From the NCBI GenBank assembly GCA_945862035.1, contig CAMAXB010000051.1, positions 1 to 13,170 of the forward strand: a stretch of DNA of 13,170 nt. Reading direction: 5' to 3'. Both the position numbers and the translations under genes were made by a program. Each line of letters begins with the position of its first letter. Position 1 is the stretch's first letter. Below are positions 1-5,956 of this stretch, piece after piece. Source of the DNA: Opitutus sp. GAS368. Its GTDB lineage: Bacteria > Verrucomicrobiota > Verrucomicrobiia > Opitutales > Opitutaceae. The notes under the pieces are model-generated. The model worked only from the letters and a program-made list of their open reading frames with translations. It was not told the origin of the DNA and did no database searches.

Positions 1-42
1 GGAATTAAGCCCTCGACCTGTCCCTCCCTCTTTCACCCGTGA
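1..42 (+). CDS. C-terminal tail of an upstream gene (possibly kpsF/kdsD), partial
   Basis: The first reading frame is open from the window edge to a TGA at 40-42 and codes only for the tail GIKPSTCPSLFHP. Its stop overlaps the GTG start of kdsC as GTGA, the same junction type used throughout the downstream operon, which is the main reason to choose this frame. A second frame is also open to a TAG at 44-46, so the choice is not certain. Arabinose-5-phosphate isomerases (KpsF/KdsD) often end in a DLLRAG(I/V) motif and commonly precede kdsC, so the opening GI would fit such a tail. Thirteen residues cannot prove the family. Confidence 0.35.
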   Translation, partial: GIKPSTCPSLFHP

Positions 43-581
43 GTAGCCAGCAATCCGCACTCCCCAGTCCGCAATCCGCAATCCCCGCGTCCTCCTGGGC
101 GGCCGTCCGTCTGTTTGCGATGGACGTCGACGGAATCCTCACCGACGGGACCATTCATATCTCGTCCGACGGCACGGAGACCAAGGTGTTTTCGATTCTC
201 GACGGCATGGGGCTGGTGCGCCTCCGCCAGGCCGGAATCATTGTGGCGTGGATCAGTGGACGCGCCTCGGGCGCCACCACCGTCCGGGCCAGCGAGCTCA
301 AGATCCCCCACGTGATCCAGGGCCGCACCGACAAGGTGACGGCGCTGCGCGAGCTGACGGCCGCGCTGGGATTTGAAGCGGGCGCGTGCGTGTACATGGG
401 CGATGACGATATCGACGCGCCGGCCATGATCTGGGCCGGGATCGGGGTGAGCGTTCCCGCGGCCATGCCGGCGGCCCTGCAGGCCGCCGACTACGTCACC
501 GCCCGATCAGCCGGTCACGGAGCCGTGCGCGAAGTGTGTGAACAAATCCTAGCCCACCGGAGTCCAACCTTCCATCCGTGA
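39..581 (+). CDS. kdsC: 3-deoxy-D-manno-octulosonate-8-phosphate phosphatase (KdsC, HAD superfamily)
   Basis: KdsC removes phosphate from Kdo-8-phosphate in the cytoplasm, giving free Kdo for the LPS inner core. The 180-residue protein shows all the HAD motifs of this capless C0 family: motif I DVDGILTDG with nucleophile D29 and acid/base D31, motif II ISGR at 72-75, the motif III lysine K99 in RTDK, and motif IV GDDDIDAPAM at 121-130 with D122 and D123. The preferred start is the GTG at 39, which forms a GTGA overlap with the preceding frame. An in-frame TAA at 6-8 excludes a much longer protein. Roughly the first 18 residues lie before the catalytic domain and are encoded by a degenerate 7-bp tandem repeat, so they are probably dispensable. 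The next genes, lptC, lptA and lptB, follow in the same operon, the classic kdsC neighbourhood. Confidence 0.93.
   Translation: MSSQQSALPSPQSAIPASSWAAVRLFAMDVDGILTDGTIHISSDGTETKVFSILDGMGLVRLRQAGIIVAWISGRASGATTVRASELKIPHVIQGRTDKVTALRELTAALGFEAGACVYMGDDDIDAPAMIWAGIGVSVPAAMPAALQAADYVTARSAGHGAVREVCEQILAHRSPTFHP
48..89 (+). repeat. degenerate 7-bp tandem repeat inside the 5' end of kdsC
   Basis: Six consecutive heptamers can be read: CAGCAAT, CCGCACT, CCCCAGT, CCGCAAT, CCGCAAT and CCCCGCG. Two adjacent copies are identical and the others differ at a few positions. The tract codes for the low-complexity, Gln/Ser/Pro-rich N-terminus of KdsC. Confidence 0.65.
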
Positions 582-1009
582 GGACCACCGCCACTCTCTT
601 CCTCGCCGCGGCCCTGGCGCTGCCGGGGCAGACGCCCCAGCTCAGCGCCCCCACCCCGGTGAAGAACTTCTCCCTGCCATTCTTCAACGACGAGGGCAAC
701 CGGACCCTGCTCGTGCGGGGCAATGAGGCCATCCTCACCGATCCGCGCAAACCACGGTTCGCGGACGTGACGGTGACCATGTTTGCCCGAGACGCCGCCA
801 ACAAGGTCGAGTCGGTCCTGCTCAGCAAGGCCGCCACCGTCGACACCACCACCCGCGTGATTGAGGGCAACGACGCCGTGCGCTTCGTGCGCGACGACAT
901 CGAGGTCACCGGCGAAGCCTGGCGCTACGACCACGGCGCCCGCCGGATCATCGTCCAACGCAATGCCCGCGTGGTCCTTCGCGCGGAACTTCCCCTTTTG
1001 ATCAAATGA
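578..1009 (+). CDS. lptC: LPS export protein LptC-like
   Basis: This 143-residue protein occupies the lptC position between kdsC and lptA. It has a short basic N-terminus and a hydrophobic segment (LFLAAALALPG, about residues 7-17), fitting a signal peptide or a short membrane anchor, then a beta-rich domain without obvious catalytic residues. LptC normally sits at the inner membrane, takes LPS from LptB2FG and passes it to LptA; the OstA-like fold shared with LptA is expected here. It is shorter than the roughly 190-residue E. coli protein, and sequence similarity within this family is weak, so the assignment rests partly on context. The start is a GTG overlapping the kdsC stop as GTGA, and its own stop overlaps lptA as ATGA, suggesting translational coupling. 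Confidence 0.72.
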   Translation: MRTTATLFLAAALALPGQTPQLSAPTPVKNFSLPFFNDEGNRTLLVRGNEAILTDPRKPRFADVTVTMFARDAANKVESVLLSKAATVDTTTRVIEGNDAVRFVRDDIEVTGEAWRYDHGARRIIVQRNARVVLRAELPLLIK

Positions 1010-1554
1010 ACTTCTTTCGCGCCCTCGTTCTTCTGGTCGGCCTGACCCTGCTGCCCAGCCTTCGCGCCGCGGTACCGGCAGCCGTGCCTCAGCGCACCAC
1101 GCTTGAGGCCGACCTGCTGGAAATGACGAGCACCGACACGGAGACGCGGGTCATTTGCACGGGCAATGTGGTGCTCACGGCCACCAACCTGCGCATCGCC
1201 TGCGATCGCCTTGAGATCATCGCGTCGCGCGTCGGCGAAAAAGAGGCCGCCGTCGGGACTCTGGAGCGGTTCAAATACCTGCTGGCGACCGGAAACGTGC
1301 GCATCATTCAGGATCAGCGCGAGGCCACCTGTGAACGGGCCGAGGTTCTGCCGCTGGAGGAGAAGATCGTACTGACCGGCGATCCCGTGCTGATCGACCG
1401 GGGCGACGATTTTGTAGGAGCTGGCGAGATCATCACCCTGCTCCGCGGGCAGCGTCAGGTCCTGATCGAGAAGCCCAAGTTCAGCGGTCCGGAGATCAAG
1501 GACCTCGGTGCCAATGCCAAGGATACCGCCGCGCCGGAGACTCCCGCCCCATGA
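1006..1554 (+). CDS. lptA: LPS transport periplasmic protein LptA (OstA-like)
   Basis: The 182-residue protein begins with a clear Sec signal (MNFFRALVLLVGLTLLPSLRA, cleavage probably near residue 21-22). An OstA-type beta-jellyroll follows, with repeated short strands such as VICTGNVVLTATNLRIACDR and YLLATGNVRIIQDQ. LptA polymerises into the periplasmic bridge that carries LPS from LptC to the outer-membrane LptD/E. The C-terminal 20 or so residues are Ala/Pro-rich and probably unstructured. The ATG overlaps the lptC stop, and the stop overlaps the lptB ATG, both as ATGA. Neighbours on both sides support the call; family similarity alone would leave some doubt between LptA and another OstA-like protein. 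Confidence 0.85.
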   Translation: MNFFRALVLLVGLTLLPSLRAAVPAAVPQRTTLEADLLEMTSTDTETRVICTGNVVLTATNLRIACDRLEIIASRVGEKEAAVGTLERFKYLLATGNVRIIQDQREATCERAEVLPLEEKIVLTGDPVLIDRGDDFVGAGEIITLLRGQRQVLIEKPKFSGPEIKDLGANAKDTAAPETPAP

Positions 1555-2300
1555 GCGACTCTCCCGTCAAGGCCGCCACGGCCACCATCCAGACCTTGGG
1601 CCTGGTCAAGACGTTCGGTACCCGCACCGTCGTCAACGGCGTCGACATCCACGTCTCCGCGGGAGAGATCGTCGGCTTTCTCGGCCCCAATGGCGCAGGT
1701 AAGACCACGACCTTCTACATGGTCGTGGGCTTGGTTCCGGTCACCAGCGGTCGCGTCCTGATCAACGGCCGCAATGCCACCCACCTGCGCATGCACGAGC
1801 GCGCCCGGCTCGGGATCGGCTACCTACCGCAGGAGGCCTCGATCTTCCGCAAGCTCACGGTCGAGGAAAACATTCTCGCGATCGTCGAAACGATCGGGCT
1901 CCCCCGCCGCGAGCGCCCGGATCGCGTCCGCCGGCACCTGGAGGAGCTTAACCTCACGCACGTCGCCACGCAGAAGGCCTACACCCTTTCCGGCGGTGAG
2001 CGCCGCCGGCTTGAAATCGCGCGCGCCCTTGTCACGGAGCCCAAGTTCCTGCTGCTCGACGAACCCTTTGCCGCGATCGATCCCATTTCGGTGGCCGAGG
2101 TCCAGCGCATCGTCCTCTCCCTCAAGGCACGGGGCATCGGCGTGATCATCACCGATCACAATGTCCGCGAAACCCTCCGCATCGTCGACCGCGCCTACCT
2201 CATTCGGGAAGGCAGGGTTTTCAAGGAGGGCACGGGCGATTTCCTGATCAATGACCCCGAGGCACGTGAGTTCTACCTCGGCAAGGATTTCAATATGTAG
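1551..2300 (+). CDS. lptB: LPS export ABC transporter ATP-binding protein LptB
   Basis: LptB is the cytoplasmic ATPase dimer that powers LPS extraction by LptF/LptG. The 249-residue length matches the family. All ABC motifs are present: Walker A GPNGAGKTT at 45-53, Q-loop LPQEAS with Q94, signature LSGGERRR at 146-153, Walker B LLLDEP with D170 and E171, D-loop around D177, and the H-loop H203 in ITDHN. The GERRR extension of the signature, PQEASIFRKLTVEENI after the Q-loop and DEPFAAIDPISV are typical of LptB rather than of amino-acid ABC ATPases. The ATG overlaps the lptA stop as ATGA. The permease genes lptF and lptG are not in this window. A hairpin starts at the base after the stop codon, so transcription of the operon may end here. 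Confidence 0.96.
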   Translation: MSDSPVKAATATIQTLGLVKTFGTRTVVNGVDIHVSAGEIVGFLGPNGAGKTTTFYMVVGLVPVTSGRVLINGRNATHLRMHERARLGIGYLPQEASIFRKLTVEENILAIVETIGLPRRERPDRVRRHLEELNLTHVATQKAYTLSGGERRRLEIARALVTEPKFLLLDEPFAAIDPISVAEVQRIVLSLKARGIGVIITDHNVRETLRIVDRAYLIREGRVFKEGTGDFLINDPEAREFYLGKDFNM

Positions 2301-2347
2301 GCGCGTCCGGGACCGAATCGAGGTCCCCCGGCCGGCGCGCGATTTTG
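2301..2347 (+). terminator. probable intrinsic terminator after lptB
   Basis: An imperfect hairpin starts at the base after the lptB stop. The perfect inner stem is GGGACC (2309-2314) with GGTCCC (2322-2327) around a 7-base loop. After a two-base bulge, two more pairs form (2307-2308 with 2330-2331), and a 5-bp outer stem GCGCG/CGCGC (2301-2305 with 2336-2340) closes it. The T-run that follows is short (ATTTTG), so termination may be inefficient. It separates lptB from hprK. Confidence 0.5.
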
Positions 2348-2355
2348 CTCCCCCC

Positions 2356-2372
2356 CAGGCATCTTTTGCCTG
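2356..2372 (+). other. small hairpin in the hprK leader
   Basis: CAGGCA (2356-2361) pairs perfectly with TGCCTG (2367-2372) across a TCTTT loop, 26 bases before the hprK ATG. No clear promoter or strong ribosome-binding site is visible around it. It could be a weak leader structure or chance. Confidence 0.3.
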
Positions 2373-2398
2373 AACCTCCCTCGAAACCGCGCCCCGCC

Positions 2399-3394
2399 AT
2401 GCCCAAAGCCATCAACGGCATCACCGTCGCCCACTTCGTCGAGACCTACCGCGACAAGCTCAACCTGGAGGTTGTCACCGGTGAGGCCGGCCTGCATCGC
2501 CTGATCAAGGAGGGGTCGATCAATCGTCCCGCCCTCGCGCTGACCGGCTTCTTCAAGTACTTCGCGAACAAGCGCATTCAGGTCCTCGGGGCCGCCGAGA
2601 TGACCTACCTCAAATCGGTGAGCCAGCGCCAGCAGATCGAAATCTTCAACGAGATGGTGGATCGCGGCATTCCCTGCCTCGTGCTGACGCGCAACTTCAA
2701 TCCCACCCATCCGCTGCTGGTGATCGCGCAGGAGCGAAAGCTCCCGATCCTGCGCACGCCGATGATCACGATGAACTGGGTCAACCTTGCCACGGTCTGC
2801 GTCGACCATGAATTTGCCCCCACCGCGACCGAGCACGCCACCACCCTCGACATCAAAGGCATCGGCGTGATGCTCCGCGGCTCGTCCGGCGTCGGCAAGA
2901 GCGAGTGCGCGCTGGCCCTGATCGAGCGCGGTCATTCGCTCGTGGCCGACGATCTCACGGTCATTTCCCTCGTCGACGGCCGCGAACTCAACGCCAACAG
3001 CCGGCCGCTGAACCGCGGCTACATGGAGTGCCGCGGCATCGGCATCATCAATATCGCCGAGATGTTCGGCGTGAAGAGCGTCCGCCTCGACAAGCGCATC
3101 GATCTGGTCATTTCCCTCTGCGAATGGACCCCTGACGTGGTCGAGGAGCGGACCGGGCTGGAGGAATACTATTACGAGATTCTCGGGCTGAAGGTGCCCC
3201 ACATCGAACTCTACGTGCGCCCGGGCCGCGACATGGCCCGCCTCGTCGAGGTCGCCGCCCTGACCCAGGCGCTCAAGAAAATGGGCCACGACCCCGCCAA
3301 GGAATTCAACGACCGACTCATCGCGTACATGTCGCAAATGCAGCCCGAGGTTCCGCGCAAGACCCGCCTTGCGCCGGACCGCGAGGAATCCTGA
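2399..3394 (+). CDS. hprK: HPr kinase/phosphorylase
   Basis: HprK phosphorylates a serine of HPr-like proteins with ATP or pyrophosphate and also reverses the reaction. The 331-residue protein has the N-terminal regulatory domain followed by the catalytic domain. The catalytic region shows H146 exactly 21 residues before the P-loop lysine K167, the family spacing, the P-loop GSSGVGKS at 161-168, and the K/P-loop signature ECRGIGIINI starting at E210. The ATG at 2399 is preferred; an upstream in-frame TTG at 2345 would add 18 unlike residues overlapping the hairpins. There is no strong Shine-Dalgarno sequence. Neither HPr nor EI is encoded nearby. In proteobacteria, lptB is often followed by rpoN, hpf, ptsN and hprK; here lptB is followed directly by hprK. 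rph follows 7 bases later. Confidence 0.95.
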   Translation: MPKAINGITVAHFVETYRDKLNLEVVTGEAGLHRLIKEGSINRPALALTGFFKYFANKRIQVLGAAEMTYLKSVSQRQQIEIFNEMVDRGIPCLVLTRNFNPTHPLLVIAQERKLPILRTPMITMNWVNLATVCVDHEFAPTATEHATTLDIKGIGVMLRGSSGVGKSECALALIERGHSLVADDLTVISLVDGRELNANSRPLNRGYMECRGIGIINIAEMFGVKSVRLDKRIDLVISLCEWTPDVVEERTGLEEYYYEILGLKVPHIELYVRPGRDMARLVEVAALTQALKKMGHDPAKEFNDRLIAYMSQMQPEVPRKTRLAPDREES

Positions 3395-3401
3395 TTTTTC
3401 C

Positions 3402-4163
3402 ATGAACCAACCCTCCCGCGCCGATGGCCGCCGTGTCGACCAGCTGCGCCCCATCACTTTCCAAGCCGACATCGCGCCTCACGCGACCGGCTCGGTCCTC
3501 GTCTCCTTTGGCAATACGCGCGTGATCTGCGCCGCTACGATCGAGCCTAATGTGCCCACCTGGATGAAGCAGCAGAAAGTTCCCGGAGGCTGGCTCACCG
3601 CGGAATATTCCATGCTGCCCTATTCGACCCACGAGCGAAAGGCCCGCGACATCAGCAAGGGTCGCATCGACGGGCGGACCGTGGAAATCCAGCGCCTGAT
3701 CGGACGCTCCCTCCGCGCGATCATCGACCTGCAGAAGCTCGGCCAGAATACGCTTTGGGTGGACTGTGATGTCCTCCAGGCCGACGGTGGCACGCGGACC
3801 GCATCGATCACGGGCGCCTATCTGGCGGCGCGCCTCGCGGTCCAGACCCTGCTCGACGCGAGGAAGATCGCGGAGAATCCCCTGACTGATTCGGTCGCCG
3901 CGGTCAGCGTCGGCGTCTGTGGCGGCCGTGATTTGCTGGATCTCGCCTACGTCGAGGACCGGGACGCCGAGGTCGACTTCAATGTCGTGATGACCGGCCG
4001 CGGTCAGTTCGTCGAGGTGCAGGGCAGCGGCGAAGAGGCCACCTTCTCCCACGAGCAGCTTCAGAGCCTGATCGCCCTTGGCCAGAAGGGCATCAAGGAG
4101 CTGGCTTCGGCCCAGACCGTTTTTCTCACGCAGCAGCTGCTCTCCAAACCCTTCAAGCTCTAG
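3402..4163 (+). CDS. rph: ribonuclease PH
   Basis: RNase PH trims the 3' ends of tRNA precursors and other RNAs by phosphorolysis, as a cytoplasmic hexamer. The 253-residue protein is close to the usual 240-260. It shows the conserved opening RADGRRVDQLRPITF, the segment GGWLTAEYSMLPYSTHERKARD, the family signature CDVLQADGGTRTASITGA starting at C122, and the C-terminal DLAYVEDRDAEVDFNVVMTG stretch with the phosphorolytic-site acidic residues. The ATG at 3402 is preferred over an in-frame TTG at 3369 because family proteins start just before RADGR, and GAGGA at 3383-3387 can serve as a ribosome-binding site. The gene sits 7 bases after hprK and is convergent with rlmJ. Confidence 0.97.
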   Translation: MNQPSRADGRRVDQLRPITFQADIAPHATGSVLVSFGNTRVICAATIEPNVPTWMKQQKVPGGWLTAEYSMLPYSTHERKARDISKGRIDGRTVEIQRLIGRSLRAIIDLQKLGQNTLWVDCDVLQADGGTRTASITGAYLAARLAVQTLLDARKIAENPLTDSVAAVSVGVCGGRDLLDLAYVEDRDAEVDFNVVMTGRGQFVEVQGSGEEATFSHEQLQSLIALGQKGIKELASAQTVFLTQQLLSKPFKL

Positions 4164-4173
4164 TTTAGCCGGT

Positions 4174-4190
4174 GCTGGGCGAGACCCGGC
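4174..4190 (+). terminator. possible rph terminator hairpin without a T-run
   Basis: GCTGGG (4174-4179) pairs with CCCGGC (4185-4190), including one G-T pair, around a CGAGA loop, 10 bases after the rph stop. No T-run follows, so this may be an mRNA 3'-end structure rather than a true intrinsic terminator. Confidence 0.3.
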
Positions 4191-4195
4191 GGCTC

Positions 4196-4223
4196 AAATC
4201 TGAGATCTGAAATTTGAAATGAG
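4196..4223. repeat. degenerate 7-bp tandem repeat in the rph/rlmJ convergent spacer
   Basis: Four heptamers run head to tail: AAATCTG, AGATCTG, AAATTTG and AAATGAG. The tract is A+T-rich in an otherwise G+C-rich region and directly joins the rlmJ terminator hairpin. The 7-bp period is the same as in the tract inside kdsC, although the sequence differs. Confidence 0.55.
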
Positions 4224-4242
4224 CGCGGCGGAAGCCGCGCTC
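4221..4242 (-). terminator. probable intrinsic terminator of rlmJ
   Basis: A perfect 9-bp stem GAGCGCGGC (4221-4229) / GCCGCGCTC (4234-4242) surrounds a 4-base loop (TTCC on the minus strand). Read on the minus strand, the stem starts within the rlmJ stop codon and is followed by ATTTCAAATTT, a broken T-tract. The hairpin is symmetric and may also help end transcription from rph on the plus strand. Confidence 0.55.
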
Positions 4243-5122
4243 ACTCCGGCACCAGCCAGCGCAGGTCCGCGGTTCCGCCCGGGCTCTGCGCGAGCACCGA
4301 CGCGAGCCAAGGGAGCAGCGGGGAGAGCTCCCGGTCGATCTGCCAGGGTGGATTGATCACCACCAAGCCGCAGCCCTTCATCTTCACGGGCGAAGTTGGA
4401 CCCACCACCGTGAGTTCGGCCGACCACGTCGGCGGCGGGCGCAGCGCGACCAGCTCGGCAAAAAACGCGTCAACGCGTGCCCGCTCGGTCAACGGATACC
4501 ACACGGCAAAGGTGCCGCCCGACAGGCGTCGCAGTCCCTCGCGCAGCGCGCCCACCACGTGGGCATACTCACGGGGGTCCTCAAACGGCGGATCGATCAG
4601 GACAAAGGCCCGCTTCTCCGGCGGAGGCAGCACGGCCTTGACCGCGGTGTAGCCATCCATCGACTGAAGCGTGGCGCGTGCCTCGAAATCGAGCTCGGCC
4701 CGCAGTGCGGCGAATTCCTCCGGGTGTTTCTCGCACAGCGCCAGGCGATCCTGCGGACGGGCCAAGGCCTGCGCCAGCCACGGGGAACCCGGGTAGAAGC
4801 GCGGCTTGGAGAGGTCCACCGCTTCCGCCGCGGTGCGATTGCGGCGATCAAACGCCTTGACCAAGGCGAGGTAGTCCGCAACCGGCGCCGGGAGATCCGT
4901 GCGCTCCCACAGCCGACCAACCCCGGCCGGCCATTCCGGTGTGCGTTCCAGCGTGTCGCCGCGCGCCGCGGAGGCGAGGTCGTAGCGGCCGCGGCCCGCA
5001 TGCGTGTCGAGGTAGAGGAAACCCTTGTCCTTGCGCTGCATCCCGCGCAGAAGCGGGATCAGCAGCGCGTGCTTGAGCACATCGGCAAAATTGCCGGCGT
5101 GGTACTGGTGGCGGTAGTTCAC
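4241..5122 (-). CDS. rlmJ: 23S rRNA (adenine-2030-N6)-methyltransferase RlmJ
   Basis: RlmJ methylates N6 of A2030 in 23S rRNA using S-adenosylmethionine. The 293-residue protein opens with NYRHQYHAGNFADVLKH, close to the family N-terminus (NYRHAYHAGNFADVLKH type). It has the SAM-site loop YLDTHAGRGRYDL around 37-48 and the catalytic motif DPPFE at 177-181, where E. coli has DPPYE. Near the C-terminus, GCGLVVINPPWQ fits the family. The start is the GTG at 5122-5120: it places the family N-terminus right after the initiator and overlaps the upstream gene's TGA as GTGA. Upstream in-frame extension would be antisense-like shadow sequence of that gene. E. coli RlmJ has 280 residues. Confidence 0.95.
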   Translation of the reverse strand: MNYRHQYHAGNFADVLKHALLIPLLRGMQRKDKGFLYLDTHAGRGRYDLASAARGDTLERTPEWPAGVGRLWERTDLPAPVADYLALVKAFDRRNRTAAEAVDLSKPRFYPGSPWLAQALARPQDRLALCEKHPEEFAALRAELDFEARATLQSMDGYTAVKAVLPPPEKRAFVLIDPPFEDPREYAHVVGALREGLRRLSGGTFAVWYPLTERARVDAFFAELVALRPPPTWSAELTVVGPTSPVKMKGCGLVVINPPWQIDRELSPLLPWLASVLAQSPGGTADLRWLVPE

Positions 5123-5616
5123 GCGCCCACCGAAACCTTCACCACCGACTTGTCCACGCGTCCCGGTGCGTCGGCCGCCACTGAAGGCAGATGCGCGTCC
5201 AGTGGGAAGAAAACCGCAACCTCTCCCGGATCCACCCGCAGACGAGAACCCCTCGTGAAATCCTCGCAAAAGAGCCCGTCGCGCTCCGCGGAAAAACCCT
5301 CCTGCAGCGAGCGTTTCCGAGCAGGCGTGAGTTCAATCAACTCCGCGCTCGCCACGATCGCCTGCAGGTGAGTGTTGCGTTGGTGGGATTCGGATTTCCC
5401 TTCCGCCCGCGGCTTGGTGCAATAAACCTGCGCCAACCCCGAGGCCCCGCCGGCCAACTCGATGCGCTCAGTCTGCCCCGGCGCGAGGGCCAGGACGCGC
5501 ACGTGCTCCAAGCTGCCCGGGGCGAGGGCCTTCGCGAGGTAAGCGCAGGCGGCCGCGAACGGCACTTCGCTCGCGCGTTGGGCCTGTACGACCGGGAGGA
5601 TTCCGAGGACTGCCAT
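5119..5616 (-). CDS. YhcH/YjgK/YiaL (DUF386) family protein
   Basis: This 165-residue protein has the layout of the YhcH/YjgK/YiaL family: FAAACAYLAKAL near the N-terminus, AQVYCTKPRAEGKSESH in the middle, and the C-terminal GEVAVFFPLDAHLPSVAA...VDKSVVKVSV. Family members are cupin-like, metal-binding proteins, often beside sialic-acid or other sugar genes, and several may act as sugar anomerases; no sugar genes are close here. The conserved E-x-H-x5-Q core is kept, but the aspartate usual before I-Q in that core (DIQ) is replaced (HLQ). The ATG at 5616-5614 is preferred, giving near-family length (about 150-155); a longer frame upstream looks non-coding. It shares a GTGA overlap with rlmJ and is probably cotranscribed with it. 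Substrate unknown. Confidence 0.78.
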   Translation of the reverse strand: MAVLGILPVVQAQRASEVPFAAACAYLAKALAPGSLEHVRVLALAPGQTERIELAGGASGLAQVYCTKPRAEGKSESHQRNTHLQAIVASAELIELTPARKRSLQEGFSAERDGLFCEDFTRGSRLRVDPGEVAVFFPLDAHLPSVAADAPGRVDKSVVKVSVGA

Positions 5617-5698
5617 GGGCGCACTCCAGTCGGCGGGTTTCCCTGAGGCAAGTGCCGAACGCTTGCACGCGGCACGCGGATGGATTGCAGTTGTGCCC

Positions 5699-5956
5699 AT
5701 GATGACCCGACTGCTCACGCCACGCCACGCCTGGGCGGCGGAGCCTGCAGAGCAGGGCTTTTTCCCGCTGCGGGTCGTCGGCAAGAACAAGGCCGGCCGG
5801 GAGCGCTTTCGCGTGGAAGTCACGGCCACTCAGCGGCAATCCTTCGCGGATAGCCTGTTCACCCCACCGGAGGACTTTGAGCGCCTTGCACTGGGCGGGA
5901 GGATGAGGGACAGGATGAAAGAGGCGCTCAAGGATGCCCTGCCCTTCGGTCGCTGA
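5699..5956 (+). CDS. small protein of unknown function
   Basis: This 85-residue open frame starts at ATG 5699 (or 5702) and ends at TGA 5954-5956, overlapping the 5' end of the phosphoesterase gene by 23 bases. I do not recognise a family. The body shows strong G/C preference at third codon positions, and charged, alternating sequence such as FFPLRVVGKNKAGRERFRVEVTATQRQSFADSLF followed by a helical basic C-terminus (RMRDRMKEALKDAL). It lacks a signal peptide or membrane segment. The frame stays open upstream to an ATG at 5615, but that part is less coding-like and would overlap the start of the divergent YhcH-family gene. The opposite strand is also open, so this could still be a chance frame. 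Confidence 0.55.
   Translation: MMTRLLTPRHAWAAEPAEQGFFPLRVVGKNKAGRERFRVEVTATQRQSFADSLFTPPEDFERLALGGRMRDRMKEALKDALPFGR

Noticed and set aside
2273..3472. 399-residue open frame on the minus strand opposite hprK
   Set aside because: It lies antisense to a full HprK with all motifs. Long antisense frames are expected at this G+C content, and its translation is His/Asp/Gly-rich with no recognisable domain.
4559..5371. 270-residue plus-strand frame opposite rlmJ
   Set aside because: It is a shadow of rlmJ and the YhcH-family gene, both of which have clear family motifs on the minus strand.
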